Part shown: positions 43,975 to 54,309 of the stretch, one piece after another
How positions within the stretch are numbered: position 1 is the first letter of the stretch
Layout: every line of letters begins with the position of its first letter
From: Gracilaria domingensis
Lineage: Eukaryota; Rhodophyta; Florideophyceae; Gracilariales; Gracilariaceae
Assembly: GCA_022539475.1 (NCBI GenBank)
Contig: VCMS01000115.1
Location: forward strand, 1-64,000
Length of the DNA: 64,000 nt
Direction of reading: 5' to 3'
Program-made: the position numbers and the translations under genes
The notes under the pieces: generated by a model
Databases searched by the model: none
Told to the model about the DNA's origin: nothing
What the model saw: the letters and a program-made list of their open reading frames with translations, nothing else

Positions 43975-44009
43975 GTTGAAGTGTTTGTTCTTAGAACAAA
44001 CACTTCAAC
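43975..44009. repeat. Perfect 17-bp palindrome with 1-nt centre
   Basis: The arms GTTGAAGTGTTTGTTCT and AGAACAAACACTTCAAC are separated by a single T. There is no mismatch. It lies about 650 bp upstream of the Kazal-like gene and could form a cruciform or be a dimeric protein site. Confidence 0.85.
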
Positions 44010-44660
44010 GGTTGAACCTGAGTTGCGTTGAAAGTTTAGTTTGCCTTTTTATTCAGGTACAATGAAGAAGAAAGAAAGAGCTTTCAGATGAGCTATCGAG
44101 CAGGAAAATCGAAGGAGTAGAACGCGAACAAGAGAAATTGCAATAGGCGTGATCGGCGCCTTTGGAAATTTTGCGACAGGTTTGATGTTGAACGGTTAAC
44201 TTGAGCCTATTCGCGATCGCACAAGCGCTCGGAGATTCAGCCTTTACGGTTCCCTTTTTGCTACCGTTGAAGACTTTCAAGATTCTACGATCCTCACGTT
44301 GCCTTGCAGATATCGAAAACGGTCCATCGTGATGCTTCCAAATCCCAAACTCCGGGAGGACGCAAGTGCTTCTAATGGTTATGTCCTGAGATGCATGCTG
44401 TGCTTCAAGCCAATCATCACCTCCCTTTGAAGGAAGTGTGTCTGCCACTCGACAACGGCATTACTCTTGAGTCGTCTATGAACCAGACCTTTATTGAGAC
44501 GACTACTCAATTGGAAGCACATCCTGACCACGGTCGAGCCGGGTTCGGTTCCAGTAATCATCAGTTCATCTTATAAGTGCCCACCCTCCCAGGAACTCGC
44601 CATGCTTCGGTCTCCACATCTCTGCTCTAAGGTGTTCTGCGCATCGACAGATATTACTAT
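44010..44660. other. Upstream region of Kazal-like gene 1, duplicated upstream of gene 2
   Basis: The last 60 bp before the ATG match the region before gene 2 closely (CATCTCTGCTCTAAGGTGTT, TCTGCGCATCGACAG at the same 3,477-bp offset). Further upstream (44330-44600 versus 47830-48080) the similarity is patchy but visible. No separate gene. Confidence 0.55.
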
Positions 44661-46202
44661 ATGGATACGCCAACTCGCTATGAAAGCATTCCCCGAACCC
44701 CAGGCGGGCCCATATCCGGCGCTCCGGTAGGAAACCGATCATGGTCTGCTCGTGTGGCCGCTCGGCTTCCGCATCGCACATCAGTCAGGTCTCTGCTTAT
44801 ACTTTCCATCGCTGTGGTGGCTGTGCTTGGCGTTTCCTACTTCAGACGCGCTCCGGAATACTACCGTTCGCTTTCGTGGCCTGATTTCTCCGTTCAACGT
44901 TTTGCACGCATCGGATACGGTTACTCGAAGGTCGATTCATTGAAAGCCTCAATCGCACCGGATACGCTGTCATTCTTGTCCCGTGGTGGGGGTAGAGGAG
45001 GAGGTCGTTGCTTCCGGAAGTGTGGCAAATTGCCCGGCCCCAAGGTATGCTGTGCCCATGATGGTGGTACGTTTCGGAGGAGGAGAAACAAATGTGCGTG
45101 CGAATGTAGGGGAGGTACTGTTACGAATAGCTGCGATTGTGCGTGCAAGAAAACGACCGGGAAAAAGGTATGCTGCTCAACTGCTGATGGGAAGATCACA
45201 ACGAGCAGGAAATGCTGCAAGTGCAAGCCAGAGGGTAAAGTTTTGTCGAGAGGGGAGTGTCCTACGGAAGCACCGTCCTCTGGTTTATGCGACTGTCCTA
45301 AAGTTTATGAGCCTGTGTGTTGCGACACAGAGGATGGGCCAGAGACATATCCGAACGAGTGTGTTTGTGAAAGCTTTGGGAATGAGGTGATATCAGAAGG
45401 GATTTGTGAGGTCGCTCCTACACCGCCTACGCCGGCTCCGCCTACGCCAGCTCCGCCTACGCCGGCTCCGCCTACGCCAGCTCCACCGACGCCAGCTCCA
45501 CCTACGCCTGCCCCGCCGACTCCAGCCCCGGGACCTCCGGAAAGTTGTCCTCGAATTTACGAACCTTTCTGCTGCCGGACGATATACGGCCTGGAGGTAG
45601 CTCCGAACCGGTGCGAATGTCTCCGTGTGGGCGCCTTTCCTCTTTACGACGGAGCTTGTAATAAGGAGACATGCCCATGCCCGTCGATTAATGCACCTGT
45701 GTGTTGCGACACAGAGGTTGGTCCGAAGACTGCCTTCAACGAATGTGAATGTCGGTGTGATCCGCAGAACGATGTCATTTCAAGTGGAGAATGCGGTGCT
45801 GTTCCTGAGCCTACGCCGGCTCCACCTACGCCGGCTCCACCTACGCCGGCTCCGCCTACGCCGGCTCCGCCTACGCCGGCTCCACCGACACCGGCTCCAC
45901 CTACGCCTGCCCCGCCGACACCAGCTCCGGGACCTCCGGAAAGTTGTCCTCGAATTTACGAACCTTTCTGCTGCCGGACGATATACGGCCTGGAGGTAGC
46001 TCCGAACCGGTGCGAATGTCTCCGTGTGGGCGCCTTTCCTCTTTACGACGGAGCTTGTAATAAGGAGACATGCCCATGCCCGTCGATTAATGCACCTGTG
46101 TGTTGCGACACAGAGGTTGGTCCGAAGACTGCCTTCAACGAATGTGAATGTCGGTGTGATCCACAGAACGATGTCATTTCAAATGGGAAGTGTGAAGCAT
46201 AA
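44661..46202 (+). CDS. Membrane-anchored multi-Kazal-like protein, copy 1 (513 aa)
   Basis: About 40 cytosolic residues are followed by a single hydrophobic span (residues about 43-60, LLILSIAVVAVLGVSYF), so this is a type II anchor or uncleaved signal; the rest is outside. Cys-rich units follow: two basic ones (KVCCAHDGG, KVCCSTADG), then units close to the Kazal pattern (C-x-CP-x3-YEPVCCDTEDGPETYPNECVC). A linker of PPTPA repeats leads to two more units, and linker plus both units are then repeated with a 399-bp period. Kazal domains usually inhibit serine proteases. Here the usual VCG is VCC, giving an extra Cys per unit. The likely role is extracellular protease inhibition or a wall/matrix protein. 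It ends at TAA 46200-46202. Confidence 0.75.
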   Translation: MDTPTRYESIPRTPGGPISGAPVGNRSWSARVAARLPHRTSVRSLLILSIAVVAVLGVSYFRRAPEYYRSLSWPDFSVQRFARIGYGYSKVDSLKASIAPDTLSFLSRGGGRGGGRCFRKCGKLPGPKVCCAHDGGTFRRRRNKCACECRGGTVTNSCDCACKKTTGKKVCCSTADGKITTSRKCCKCKPEGKVLSRGECPTEAPSSGLCDCPKVYEPVCCDTEDGPETYPNECVCESFGNEVISEGICEVAPTPPTPAPPTPAPPTPAPPTPAPPTPAPPTPAPPTPAPGPPESCPRIYEPFCCRTIYGLEVAPNRCECLRVGAFPLYDGACNKETCPCPSINAPVCCDTEVGPKTAFNECECRCDPQNDVISSGECGAVPEPTPAPPTPAPPTPAPPTPAPPTPAPPTPAPPTPAPPTPAPGPPESCPRIYEPFCCRTIYGLEVAPNRCECLRVGAFPLYDGACNKETCPCPSINAPVCCDTEVGPKTAFNECECRCDPQNDVISNGKCEA

Positions 46203-48137
46203 GTCTCTGTTCCCGAGAATCTGCCACCTGCTAGAATGTAAGTGCATGTGATGAATCGGCGGATATAGGCACTCGTGTGAAGCTGCACACCTGTTTCGGA
46301 GACCAAGAGTACGGTGACATCAATAGTATAACAAAGATCGATATAGAGGGTTGTCTGTGTTTTGGTGTACTCACCAGCAGTGTCAATACATCCCTGAATT
46401 GTTTGGGAAGATGGTAGACATGTCCTATCAAGACCTCTCCTTCTACTAAAGGACATCTACTCAAGTTCCGTCACCTAGGTGAGTCCCCTTTGCCACCCAT
46501 TCCATCCACTATGCCTTCTCTGTTATCAATGAATATGTCCATTCTTCGATTAGCTGCAGGCCCGCGTTTCTATTCTCTAACAATTTATCGAAAGAACCGA
46601 CATTCGATCCGTTCACCTCCTCTGCATTCAGTCAAGGTTCACGGCGTGAACTTCTATGCCCATTGTCGGGTGTTGAGATTAGTTATGTTTACGTACAATG
46701 GCACATAATGTGTCATCCCTGCTTAACTCGCACGCGTTCCAAAGAGACTTCTGAACGTATTCTTTTTACTCTGGTTACTTGCAGTAAAGCAGCTGTGGAC
46801 AGCTTTTCTAACCTCCATAATGGAAAGCTTCATCAAGATCCAGTGCAATACGCAATCAGCATCTGCCCCTCTCGGTGGTTGCAATCGATTGTGTCGCTCT
46901 ATTGCTTAAGCGCGCTTTTGGCCAGCACTAGCGCGCGAAGCCGTAGTGTATTGTGTTCAATTTATCACTCTGTTGACAGGTTCACAGGAAAAGATTGTGC
47001 TCTTTCGCTGTTGTACTGCACAACTTGTACAGCTTCAATGCAAGTGTAGAACCCTTCCCTTTGCCACTTGACACAAAGAGTTTTCTTCTTGGACTTGGTC
47101 AACAAGCCACACGACAACTACAACTCCGGATGTTCTCCATGTCAAAGCATACCCTCGGGCACCAACGTTAGCCAATCCGTTGCCTGTTCAACTCATGACC
47201 TATCACGAAAAAAAGTCTCCTGGACAAACTTTTTAAACTGTAAGCACTCAAAACTCCCAAGTCGAAAGTACATCAAATATAAACTTGAAATCATTGCGCA
47301 AAGTTACCAAAGGAAGCATACCGACAGTAGACAAACATCACACGTCAATCGCGCTGATGCTGCATCAGTGATGCAGTTGTGTTGTCCGCGACAAGGCGTC
47401 GTCGCGATGATTCTTCTGCTTCCTACTAGCACATGTGAAGATCTCGTGCCCAAAACCTAATCGATTCGAATCTGGAAGCGATTGCTTCTGGAAGCAATCT
47501 GAGTAACACAATCCAGCTCTTTTTCCACCAGCCGCGCTTCTAGTTAGAACATGGTGTCATCATCGTATAAGCTATATGATACAGCAGCTTGTCATGCAGA
47601 ATGGGGAGATAGTCCTGTTTCGACGCTCAGAAGGACCAAAGTCTCCACGAGCACTTTTCAACGTTTCCACCAGATTGTCTTCGAGACCTTATCAATTACA
47701 CCTATTTAAGGCAGTAAGGGGCATATGAAGGGTATTATTTTGTGTTGGCGTTCAAGCCCGAGAGGTATAAGGCTAGTCCTGCAACAGGAAATCTCGCTGT
47801 TGACATGTCGAATGACTGGTCGTCAATGAATCCATATGCTTCCGAATCCCAAATTTCGGGAGGTGAGGGTTATGGGCTGGGATAATGTGCAGATGTACAT
47901 AGCTGTGGTTCAAACCAATCGTCATCTTGCTTTGAAGGAGAGGACATCTGCCGCTCTACAACAGCATTACCGCGAGACAATTTGAAGCACTGCGATTCGC
48001 AGCATATCCTCTGTGCGATATCTTCTGTAGGAATCATCACCGTTTCGTATAAATTGCCGCCTTTATCACCAACTCATCATGCTTCTGTCTCTACATCTCT
48101 GCTCTAAGGTGTTCTGCGCATCGACAGGTCCTGCCAA
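46203..48137. other. Spacer of the tandem duplication; no supported gene
   Basis: AT-rich spacer between the two Kazal-like genes. Short plus frames (46663-47049, 47068-47460) show no motif. The right part (about 47830-48137) is the duplicated promoter region. Confidence 0.4.
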
Positions 48138-49747
48138 ATGGATACGCCAACACGCTATGAAAGCATTCCCCGAACCCCAGGCGGGCCCATATCCGGCGCT
48201 CCGGTAGGAAACCGATCATGGTCTGCTCGTGTGGCCGCTCGGCTTCCGCATCGCACATCAGTCAGGTCTCTGCTTATACTTTCCATCGCTGTGGTGGCTG
48301 TGCTTGGCGTTTCCTACTTCAGACGCGCTCCGGAATACTACCGTTCGCTTTCGTGGCCTGATTTCTCCGTTCAACGTTTTGCACGCATCGGATACGGTTA
48401 CTCGAAGGTCGATTCATTGAAAGCCTCAATCGCACCGGATACGCTGTCATTCTTGTCCCGTGGTGGGGGTAGAGGAGGAGGTCGTTGCTTCCGGAAGTGT
48501 GGCAAATTGCCCGGCCCCAAGGTATGCTGTGCCCATGATGGTGGTACGTTTCGGAGGAGGAGAAACAAATGTGCGTGCGAATGTAGGGGAGGTACTGTTA
48601 CGAATAGCTGCGATTGTGCGTGCAAGAAAACGACCGGGAAAAAGGTATGCTGCTCAACTGCTGATGGGAAGATCACAACGAGCAGGAAATGCTGCAAGTG
48701 CAAGCCAGAGGGTAAAGTTTTGTCGAGAGGGGAGTGTCCTACGGAAGCACCATCCTCTGGTTTATGCGACTGTCCTAAAGTTTATGAGCCTGTGTGTTGC
48801 GACACAGAGGATGGTCCGTGGACATACCCAAATGAATGTGTGTGTGAAAGCTTTGGGAATGAGGTGATATCAGAAGGGATTTGTGAGGTCGCTCCTACAC
48901 CGCCTACGCCGGCTCGCCTACGCCGGCTCCGCCTACGCCAGCTCCACCGACGCCAGCTCCACCTACGCCTGCCCCGCCGACACCAGCTCCGGGACCTCCG
49001 GAAAGTTGTCCTCGAATTTACGAACCTTTCTGCTGCCGGACGATATACGGCCGCGAGACAGCTCCGAACCGGTGCGAATGTCTCCGTGTGGGCGCCTTTC
49101 CTCTTTACGACGGAGCTTGTAATAAGGAGACATGCCCATGCCCGTCGATTAATGCACCTGTGTGTTGCGACACAGAGGATGGTCCGAAGACTGCCTTCAA
49201 CGAATGTGAATGTCGGTGTGATCCACAGAACGATGTCATTTCAAGTGGAGAATGCGGTGCTGTTTCTGAGCCTCCCTCTGGAAGTGCTAGTGCCTGTGAC
49301 GAAGCATATGATCTCTGTGACTTTGCCTTTGCAGGCGAGGATGAGGACGAGTCACCTGTTTACTCTGTCGACGGTCCGCCAGATATCCCGTTCACTCCAG
49401 TGATTGTATCCAAGGATCCCAATGAGCGACTAGGGGTTTTGAACACTAACAATATTGAAGTTGAAATCATTGAGGACGACGGAAGCTACGTTGGGATTAC
49501 GTCATTGCCAGCACAACAGACCTTTTCTCCAACCCAGTTCAAGCCGTTGACGGTCCCGAATACGAAGATGTCCGGGATTGGTCATCAAACGTTTCAGACT
49601 GATCAGAAAGAGGTAATAAGAGGTCGATGTGTCCGTATTTTCTTCACTCATTACCAGCTTCTTGAACAAACCGAGCCTTTCAACGTCATAGATAACGTGT
49701 CGGCAGAACGGGGAGATAACAAATGCGTGGTTTTCGAAACAGAATGA
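48138..49747 (+). pseudogene. Kazal-like protein, copy 2, one-base frameshift
   Basis: The first 250 codons match copy 1 almost base for base (same membrane span and first three Cys-rich units). A single missing C in the PPTPA linker (about 48914, GGCTCGCCT instead of GGCTCCGCCT) shifts the frame. The original frame resumes and is open from before 49088 to TGA 49745-49747. Past the linker it has only one pair of Kazal-like units and then a C-terminal region absent from copy 1: acidic (FAGEDEDESPVYSVDG) and followed by IPFTPVIVSKDPNERLG and NIEVEIIEDDGSYVG. Either copy 2 is newly broken, or the repeat was mis-sequenced. If intact it would be about 535 residues. Confidence 0.7.
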
Positions 49748-50532
49748 AATCCAAATCACTGTGGTGGGCCGGTTTCGTTCAATAGATAGTGGCCGAGTAG
49801 TTTTATGTTTCTGTGTAGACATCGGAATCGTGTGTGATGCGCAACGAGTCTTCACACATGTCTCAAGTGCACTTGTCTACACGGCTTCACGCGAAGCTTT
49901 GCCAAGAACAATATGTAAAACGCAAGACAGTATGTAGTGTATCTCTGCATGTTGCAAATCAAAACATCGCATCTGGTGAAGAATCTAATGAAAACGTTGC
50001 CCTGCGTGGCAAAGGATATCGGCACTTCAGAAGGAAAAATTGTGTCAGTTCCCACGTCACCGACAAGGACAATTCAAGGAACGTTGAGTTGATAACAGAT
50101 ATCATATTGTTACGTATCATGTTTAGAATGGGAAAAGGCCGTAACGAGAATTTCGCTCTTTTCCTTGTAGGTCCGTCGGTTCACGCAGCGTAGTCATCAC
50201 TGGTGTTTGCAACGGCCGGAAATGATTCGGTTTGTCGCAGCTCAGCCCGCTACAAGAATAGTGAGAGCGTCAACAGTTAAAGAAGACGTGAATGAAAACT
50301 TGGATAAACGGTTTTGGCAATTATTGGAGAATTGCATGTTTTGAGATGATGCCACAGGACAATTTGGTACTCTTGTACAAGGTCCGTTAGCGCCAGGCGC
50401 TGCTACTTCAGCGTCTTTCGCAGACATAATCGTAGACTTGTACTACAGAATCTGTAGTGGTCAGCCTCTCAGCCATACCTTGTTCGCAACCTTGCCGGTC
50501 GAAACCTTTCAGCAACTTGTTCTTCTGTTGGC
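49748..50532. other. Intergenic with a possible coding remnant
   Basis: At about 50254-50460 (+) one frame reads EDVNENLDKRFWQLLENCMF, TGA, DDATGQFGTLVQGPLAPGA and ASFADIIVDLYYRI, which looks like decayed coding sequence of unknown family. The remainder has no supported frame and includes the ClpP promoter. Confidence 0.3.
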
Positions 50533-51285
50533 ATGCGCGCAATGATTAGATCGGTCTTGAGGACTTCTGGATGCATACCAATTTTGGGGAAGAGCAAAAG
50601 GGCTCTTCTCGAAGGCGGCAGTGCCACGTCGTTCGCTTCTCGACAGACCGCCCGCCTTGCGACACAATCTACTCTGGTACCAATGGTCCTGGAACAGACG
50701 CCACGAGGTGAGCGAGTGTTCGATATTTATTCCCGCCTTCTTAAGGAACACATCATTTGCCTGAATGGGCCCATTAATGATTCAATGGCTTCGTTGGTTG
50801 TCGCCCAGTTGCTCTTTCTTGAAGCAGAAAACCCATCGCGAACAATATCAATGTATATCAACTCTCCTGGCGGAGTAGTAACAGCTGGACTCGCGATCTA
50901 TGACACCATGCAGTATGTGACCCCCGACATCGCGACTCTATGCGTTGGCCAGGCTTGTTCCATGGCATCGCTACTGCTCGCGGCTGGAACTCCGGGGGAG
51001 CGTCGAGCCCTCCCAAATGCTCGAGTGATGATTCATCAGCCCAGCGGTGGAGCACAGGGGCAAGCAAGCGATATTGCCATTCATGCAACGGAAATTCTGA
51101 ACTTGCGGAAACGCCTCAACGGAATTTACGTTAAGCATACAGCAAGATCTCTGAAGGAAATAGAGACCAGGATGGAGAGGGACCATTTCATGTCTGCAGA
51201 AGAAGCTAACCAGTTCGGCTTAATCGATGAAGTTGTCCACCCTCGTTCGAAAGAAGAAAACTCTGCCTCTGCGCAATCGGCGTAG
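50533..51285 (+). CDS. CLPP: ATP-dependent Clp protease proteolytic subunit, organellar
   Basis: 250 residues without introns. Residues 1-46 are rich in Arg, Ser and Ala and nearly free of acidic residues, which fits a mitochondrial targeting sequence. The mature part starts at [20 protein letters not shown], the typical ClpP N-terminus. The catalytic triad is present: Ser143 in GQACSMAS, His168 in VMIHQPSGG and Asp217 in MERDHF. The handle helix region and [15 protein letters not shown] are as expected. ClpP forms a double heptameric ring that degrades proteins fed to it by ClpX-type unfoldases. The close match to bacterial and mitochondrial ClpP favours the mitochondrion over the plastid. 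ATG at 50533 was chosen because it gives the targeting peptide; an in-frame ATG at 50542 is possible. Confidence 0.95.
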   Translation: MRAMIRSVLRTSGCIPILGKSKRALLEGGSATSFASRQTARLATQSTLVPMVLEQTPRGERVFDIYSRLLKEHIICLNGPINDSMASLVVAQLLFLEAENPSRTISMYINSPGGVVTAGLAIYDTMQYVTPDIATLCVGQACSMASLLLAAGTPGERRALPNARVMIHQPSGGAQGQASDIAIHATEILNLRKRLNGIYVKHTARSLKEIETRMERDHFMSAEEANQFGLIDEVVHPRSKEENSASAQSA

Positions 51286-51644
51286 TATGCGTGATCTGCG
51301 TAGCTCTGAGCACTATGTTTCTATTCATCAACTTCTAACTTCGTCCAGAAACGATTGGCTGCGCATTGGGAATCGAGCTGGAGCTATTCCAGCCCCCTGC
51401 TACATCTACACATGTGCACAGCTTTTCTCAGAGGTATACACGAAAGTGCCACTCTCTTTTCAAGTATGAGTGCCGTTGAAGCGTTATTTGCAATCAGGTT
51501 CTGCTGACCTCTGACATTGCTCTTTGCAGGTGCTAACCTCTTGACGGCGAAAGAATCCGTAAGCGTTGAACGCCAAGATTTTCAAGGGTATGGGGTTCGT
51601 ATGGAACTGGGTGCAAAGTAGTGGACTTGATTTCTCTGTCAGTT
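51286..51644. other. Convergent intergenic stretch
   Basis: The 3' flanks of ClpP (+) and the dynamin-related gene (-). No further gene seen. Confidence 0.5.
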
Positions 51645-53843
51645 TTAGTGTACATCTCGTATTTCATTGACTTCACTCAAAGCCTGCTCCAGCAGAGCTT
51701 CGACTGCTTTCATATCCTTTCGCCTCTGCGTGGTTTCCGGAGATTCGACCATCAACCGTTCGAGAGCATTTGGCTTGTACAACTTCTTAACTAGTACAGA
51801 CTGCAACGAATCCTTCGACTTGTTCACCAAAAATGTAATGATCGCTTTAGGAACCATATCTTGTAGTCTTTTTCTTACGATGTTGAAGTAGCTCTCCAAC
51901 AGGGTGCGCAAAATCTCAAGCTCCTGCCTTTCGTCATCTGACAATGCTTCAACTCTCGAAAGTCGAACCTGACCGGACCCAGGCACGTCCTGGACCTCAG
52001 CGAGGGCAAAGCTATCTTGCAATCCTCTCCCAATAGTCGTCCCAGTCCGCCCTCGTCTTCTGCCCGTCGCAAAATAAGGATCAGGACCCCGACCAATATC
52101 GCGTGAGACCTCATTTGACGAGGTTCGAGTTTGATTGGCGTTTGACTGTTGTCCGAACAAGTTCTTTTCGACCCAGGCATCCTGGTGGACTTCGCGATGG
52201 CCATACCTTGTTCCTTTACTTGCCCCAAGCAAACCAGCCTCATTTCCCGTACTTTCTGGCAATGATGCCGGTCCTCTGCTCGTCATAGCGTGTTCTACAA
52301 TTGCCGCCAAGGCCTGCTTCCCACCTACAAAGTCTGGGTGCCATGTATTTATGTAGCTCATCTCCATTTCCACTAAGTTATGGATCATTTCAATGGTTGG
52401 CGCTTTTCGCTCTCTCAGTAGTTTCAGAGTGGTTTCAGCCACTTCTATACGCAGACGATGAAATCTTGCCAGTTCGGGGCTCTCAATAACTTCTGCTAAG
52501 CGCGTCAGTTCATCATACACCATATCCACACAAGCCAATGCGGGGTCCAAGAACATGCGTATTTGCCGCTTGACAAGCATCTCGAAGGCCGATTCTGGAA
52601 TGAACAAGGGAGTGCGATGTCCAGTGGCATTCCTTAGCGCTGTTCTGATTTCATCGGGTCCCAAGGAATGGAATGGGTCCATATGGGCTAGTTCTCTGCC
52701 AAAGCGGTCGTGAAATATGAAGCTGATGCGGGCCCCACCGGCAAGCTCACTCGTCGCAATTGGGGCTTTTGGGCGACCATCGATGGCATCTGCGAAGCTA
52801 GACGCGTAACCCGTAAGGAGATGCAGCAATGTCCCACTTGAATCGTCGCCACCACGTAGTTCTGGACCTAGGGCGGCCAGCTGCTCTCTTACTTCTGCAA
52901 GCTGCGTCGTTATCTTGGCTCGAATGGATGGTAAAACATGTCGAATATGCTCCATCAGCATGGTGCTCAACATTTCAGCCAGATACTGGGAACCCATCTT
53001 TGCAGCGTACGGCGCGTAAACGGGATGACTCTGGAAGAAAGTCTTCTCTGCAGCTCTGGATTGGATCACTGTTGCTTTCGTGTCCAGGTCTGCTTGGGAT
53101 CTGTTCACCACTCCAACATAACCTCTGCGAAGGGGGATTATTCGTCCTAGAAGCATATCAAGTGCGTTAGTGCCGGCGTCCATAAGGTCAAGTTTGGTGA
53201 TGACACCCAGCGTTCTGAGACCTTGTGGATCCACACGGCGTGCCATTTGCAATGCATCAGATGTAGCTAGATCGGTATTGGCTGGATGAACCGCAAGGAT
53301 GATCGTGTTTGACTTCTCAATGTACGAATAAATCATAGCGCGAACAAGTTTCTCGATGTCGGGAGGTTGATCACCTACTGGAAGCTTGGTGAGGCCCGGC
53401 AAGTCAATAAGCGTCAGGTCCACAACTTCTGTGGAAAAAACCTTCATAATCATAGCAGTGGGCGTGAGCTTCTTGTTCTTCCCCGCTACCCGTTCTGTTT
53501 CTTTGATGATTTCAGCTTGAATTTCTTCCTCAGTCTCGAATCTTTTGTCGGGAGCATGCAGAAATTCGACCCAGCGTTGAGAGCCTCCCGGTGCGGTTGC
53601 TGCTGTGACCTTGTTTAGTTGAATAAGAATAGGGCTCCTGGTGACGACGCCAGAACCGCGGGGAAGAAAGTCAAAACCAACAATGGATTCAAGAACAGAG
53701 CTCTTCCCCGATGACTGGGCTCCGACCACAACGATCTGAGGAAGGTCAATTGGGTCAGCTAGGCCACACCTCTGAAAAATGTTGTGAAGCTTGTTCACAA
53801 CGGGCAGCAAGCGATCCATTGCAGCTGTGTGCGACACGGTCAT
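51645..53843 (-). CDS. Dynamin-related GTPase (DNM1/DRP3 type)
   Basis: 732 residues in one exon. The GTPase domain spans about residues 9-300: G1 GAQSSGKS at 41-48, DLPGLTK (G3) and TKLDLMDAG (G4); the switch Thr lies in GVVTRSPI. The middle/stalk region follows (LAEMLSTMLMEHIRHVLP, SINTWHPDFVGG-like segment reading YINTWHPDFVGG). A variable insert of about 100 residues (Asn/Arg/Gly-rich) stands in the place of a PH domain, and the C-terminal GTPase effector domain covers about 625-732 (LEILRTLLESYFNIVRKRLQDM). PH-less dynamins of this layout constrict mitochondria and peroxisomes (Dnm1, DRP3) or act at vacuole and endosome (Vps1). The first is favoured by length and the YINTWHPDF motif. It is divergent to SURF2. 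Confidence 0.93.
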   Translation of the reverse strand: MTVSHTAAMDRLLPVVNKLHNIFQRCGLADPIDLPQIVVVGAQSSGKSSVLESIVGFDFLPRGSGVVTRSPILIQLNKVTAATAPGGSQRWVEFLHAPDKRFETEEEIQAEIIKETERVAGKNKKLTPTAMIMKVFSTEVVDLTLIDLPGLTKLPVGDQPPDIEKLVRAMIYSYIEKSNTIILAVHPANTDLATSDALQMARRVDPQGLRTLGVITKLDLMDAGTNALDMLLGRIIPLRRGYVGVVNRSQADLDTKATVIQSRAAEKTFFQSHPVYAPYAAKMGSQYLAEMLSTMLMEHIRHVLPSIRAKITTQLAEVREQLAALGPELRGGDDSSGTLLHLLTGYASSFADAIDGRPKAPIATSELAGGARISFIFHDRFGRELAHMDPFHSLGPDEIRTALRNATGHRTPLFIPESAFEMLVKRQIRMFLDPALACVDMVYDELTRLAEVIESPELARFHRLRIEVAETTLKLLRERKAPTIEMIHNLVEMEMSYINTWHPDFVGGKQALAAIVEHAMTSRGPASLPESTGNEAGLLGASKGTRYGHREVHQDAWVEKNLFGQQSNANQTRTSSNEVSRDIGRGPDPYFATGRRRGRTGTTIGRGLQDSFALAEVQDVPGSGQVRLSRVEALSDDERQELEILRTLLESYFNIVRKRLQDMVPKAIITFLVNKSKDSLQSVLVKKLYKPNALERLMVESPETTQRRKDMKAVEALLEQALSEVNEIRDVH

Positions 53844-54309
53844 TCGGCATAGGCTGGTGTATACCTCTTTTTTGAGGTTGGAGCGATTCGTTCTTCTTCA
53901 AGATAGCGCTAACCAAGCGAGGTTGATTTTGAACGATGATAGTGCTGATGATTCAGCGAGCGCTCTGAAGGGAGGAGCGATGTGGGGCAGCTCTGTGGCC
54001 AGAAAACGAAGCGGAGCTCAACTAGTTGAGGTGGACCGTGAGGTCTGTTGCACGCTAATGACGTTTCGCGGTGTAGAGATGCATCTCTACGCGATGGATC
54101 AAACTGGAACGTCATCGCTCCATCCGTCGGCAGTTTTTGCTCGCTTTTCGAAAAAAGTTTCCGAAAAGTTATGCTCAGGAGTGCAACTGGCACCCCGCAC
54201 CCCCGCCGGCCCGATCACCAGCCCGTCCGAGTGTTTATCGCATCAAAGAACCAAAGTGCTTCTTCAAGACGTGCATCCCGCTGCCTTTGACTCTCCCAGA
54301 AAAAGGAGC

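Noticed and set aside
46663-47460. ORFs in the spacer between the Kazal-like genes
   Set aside because: No motifs, and codon use unlike the neighbouring genes.
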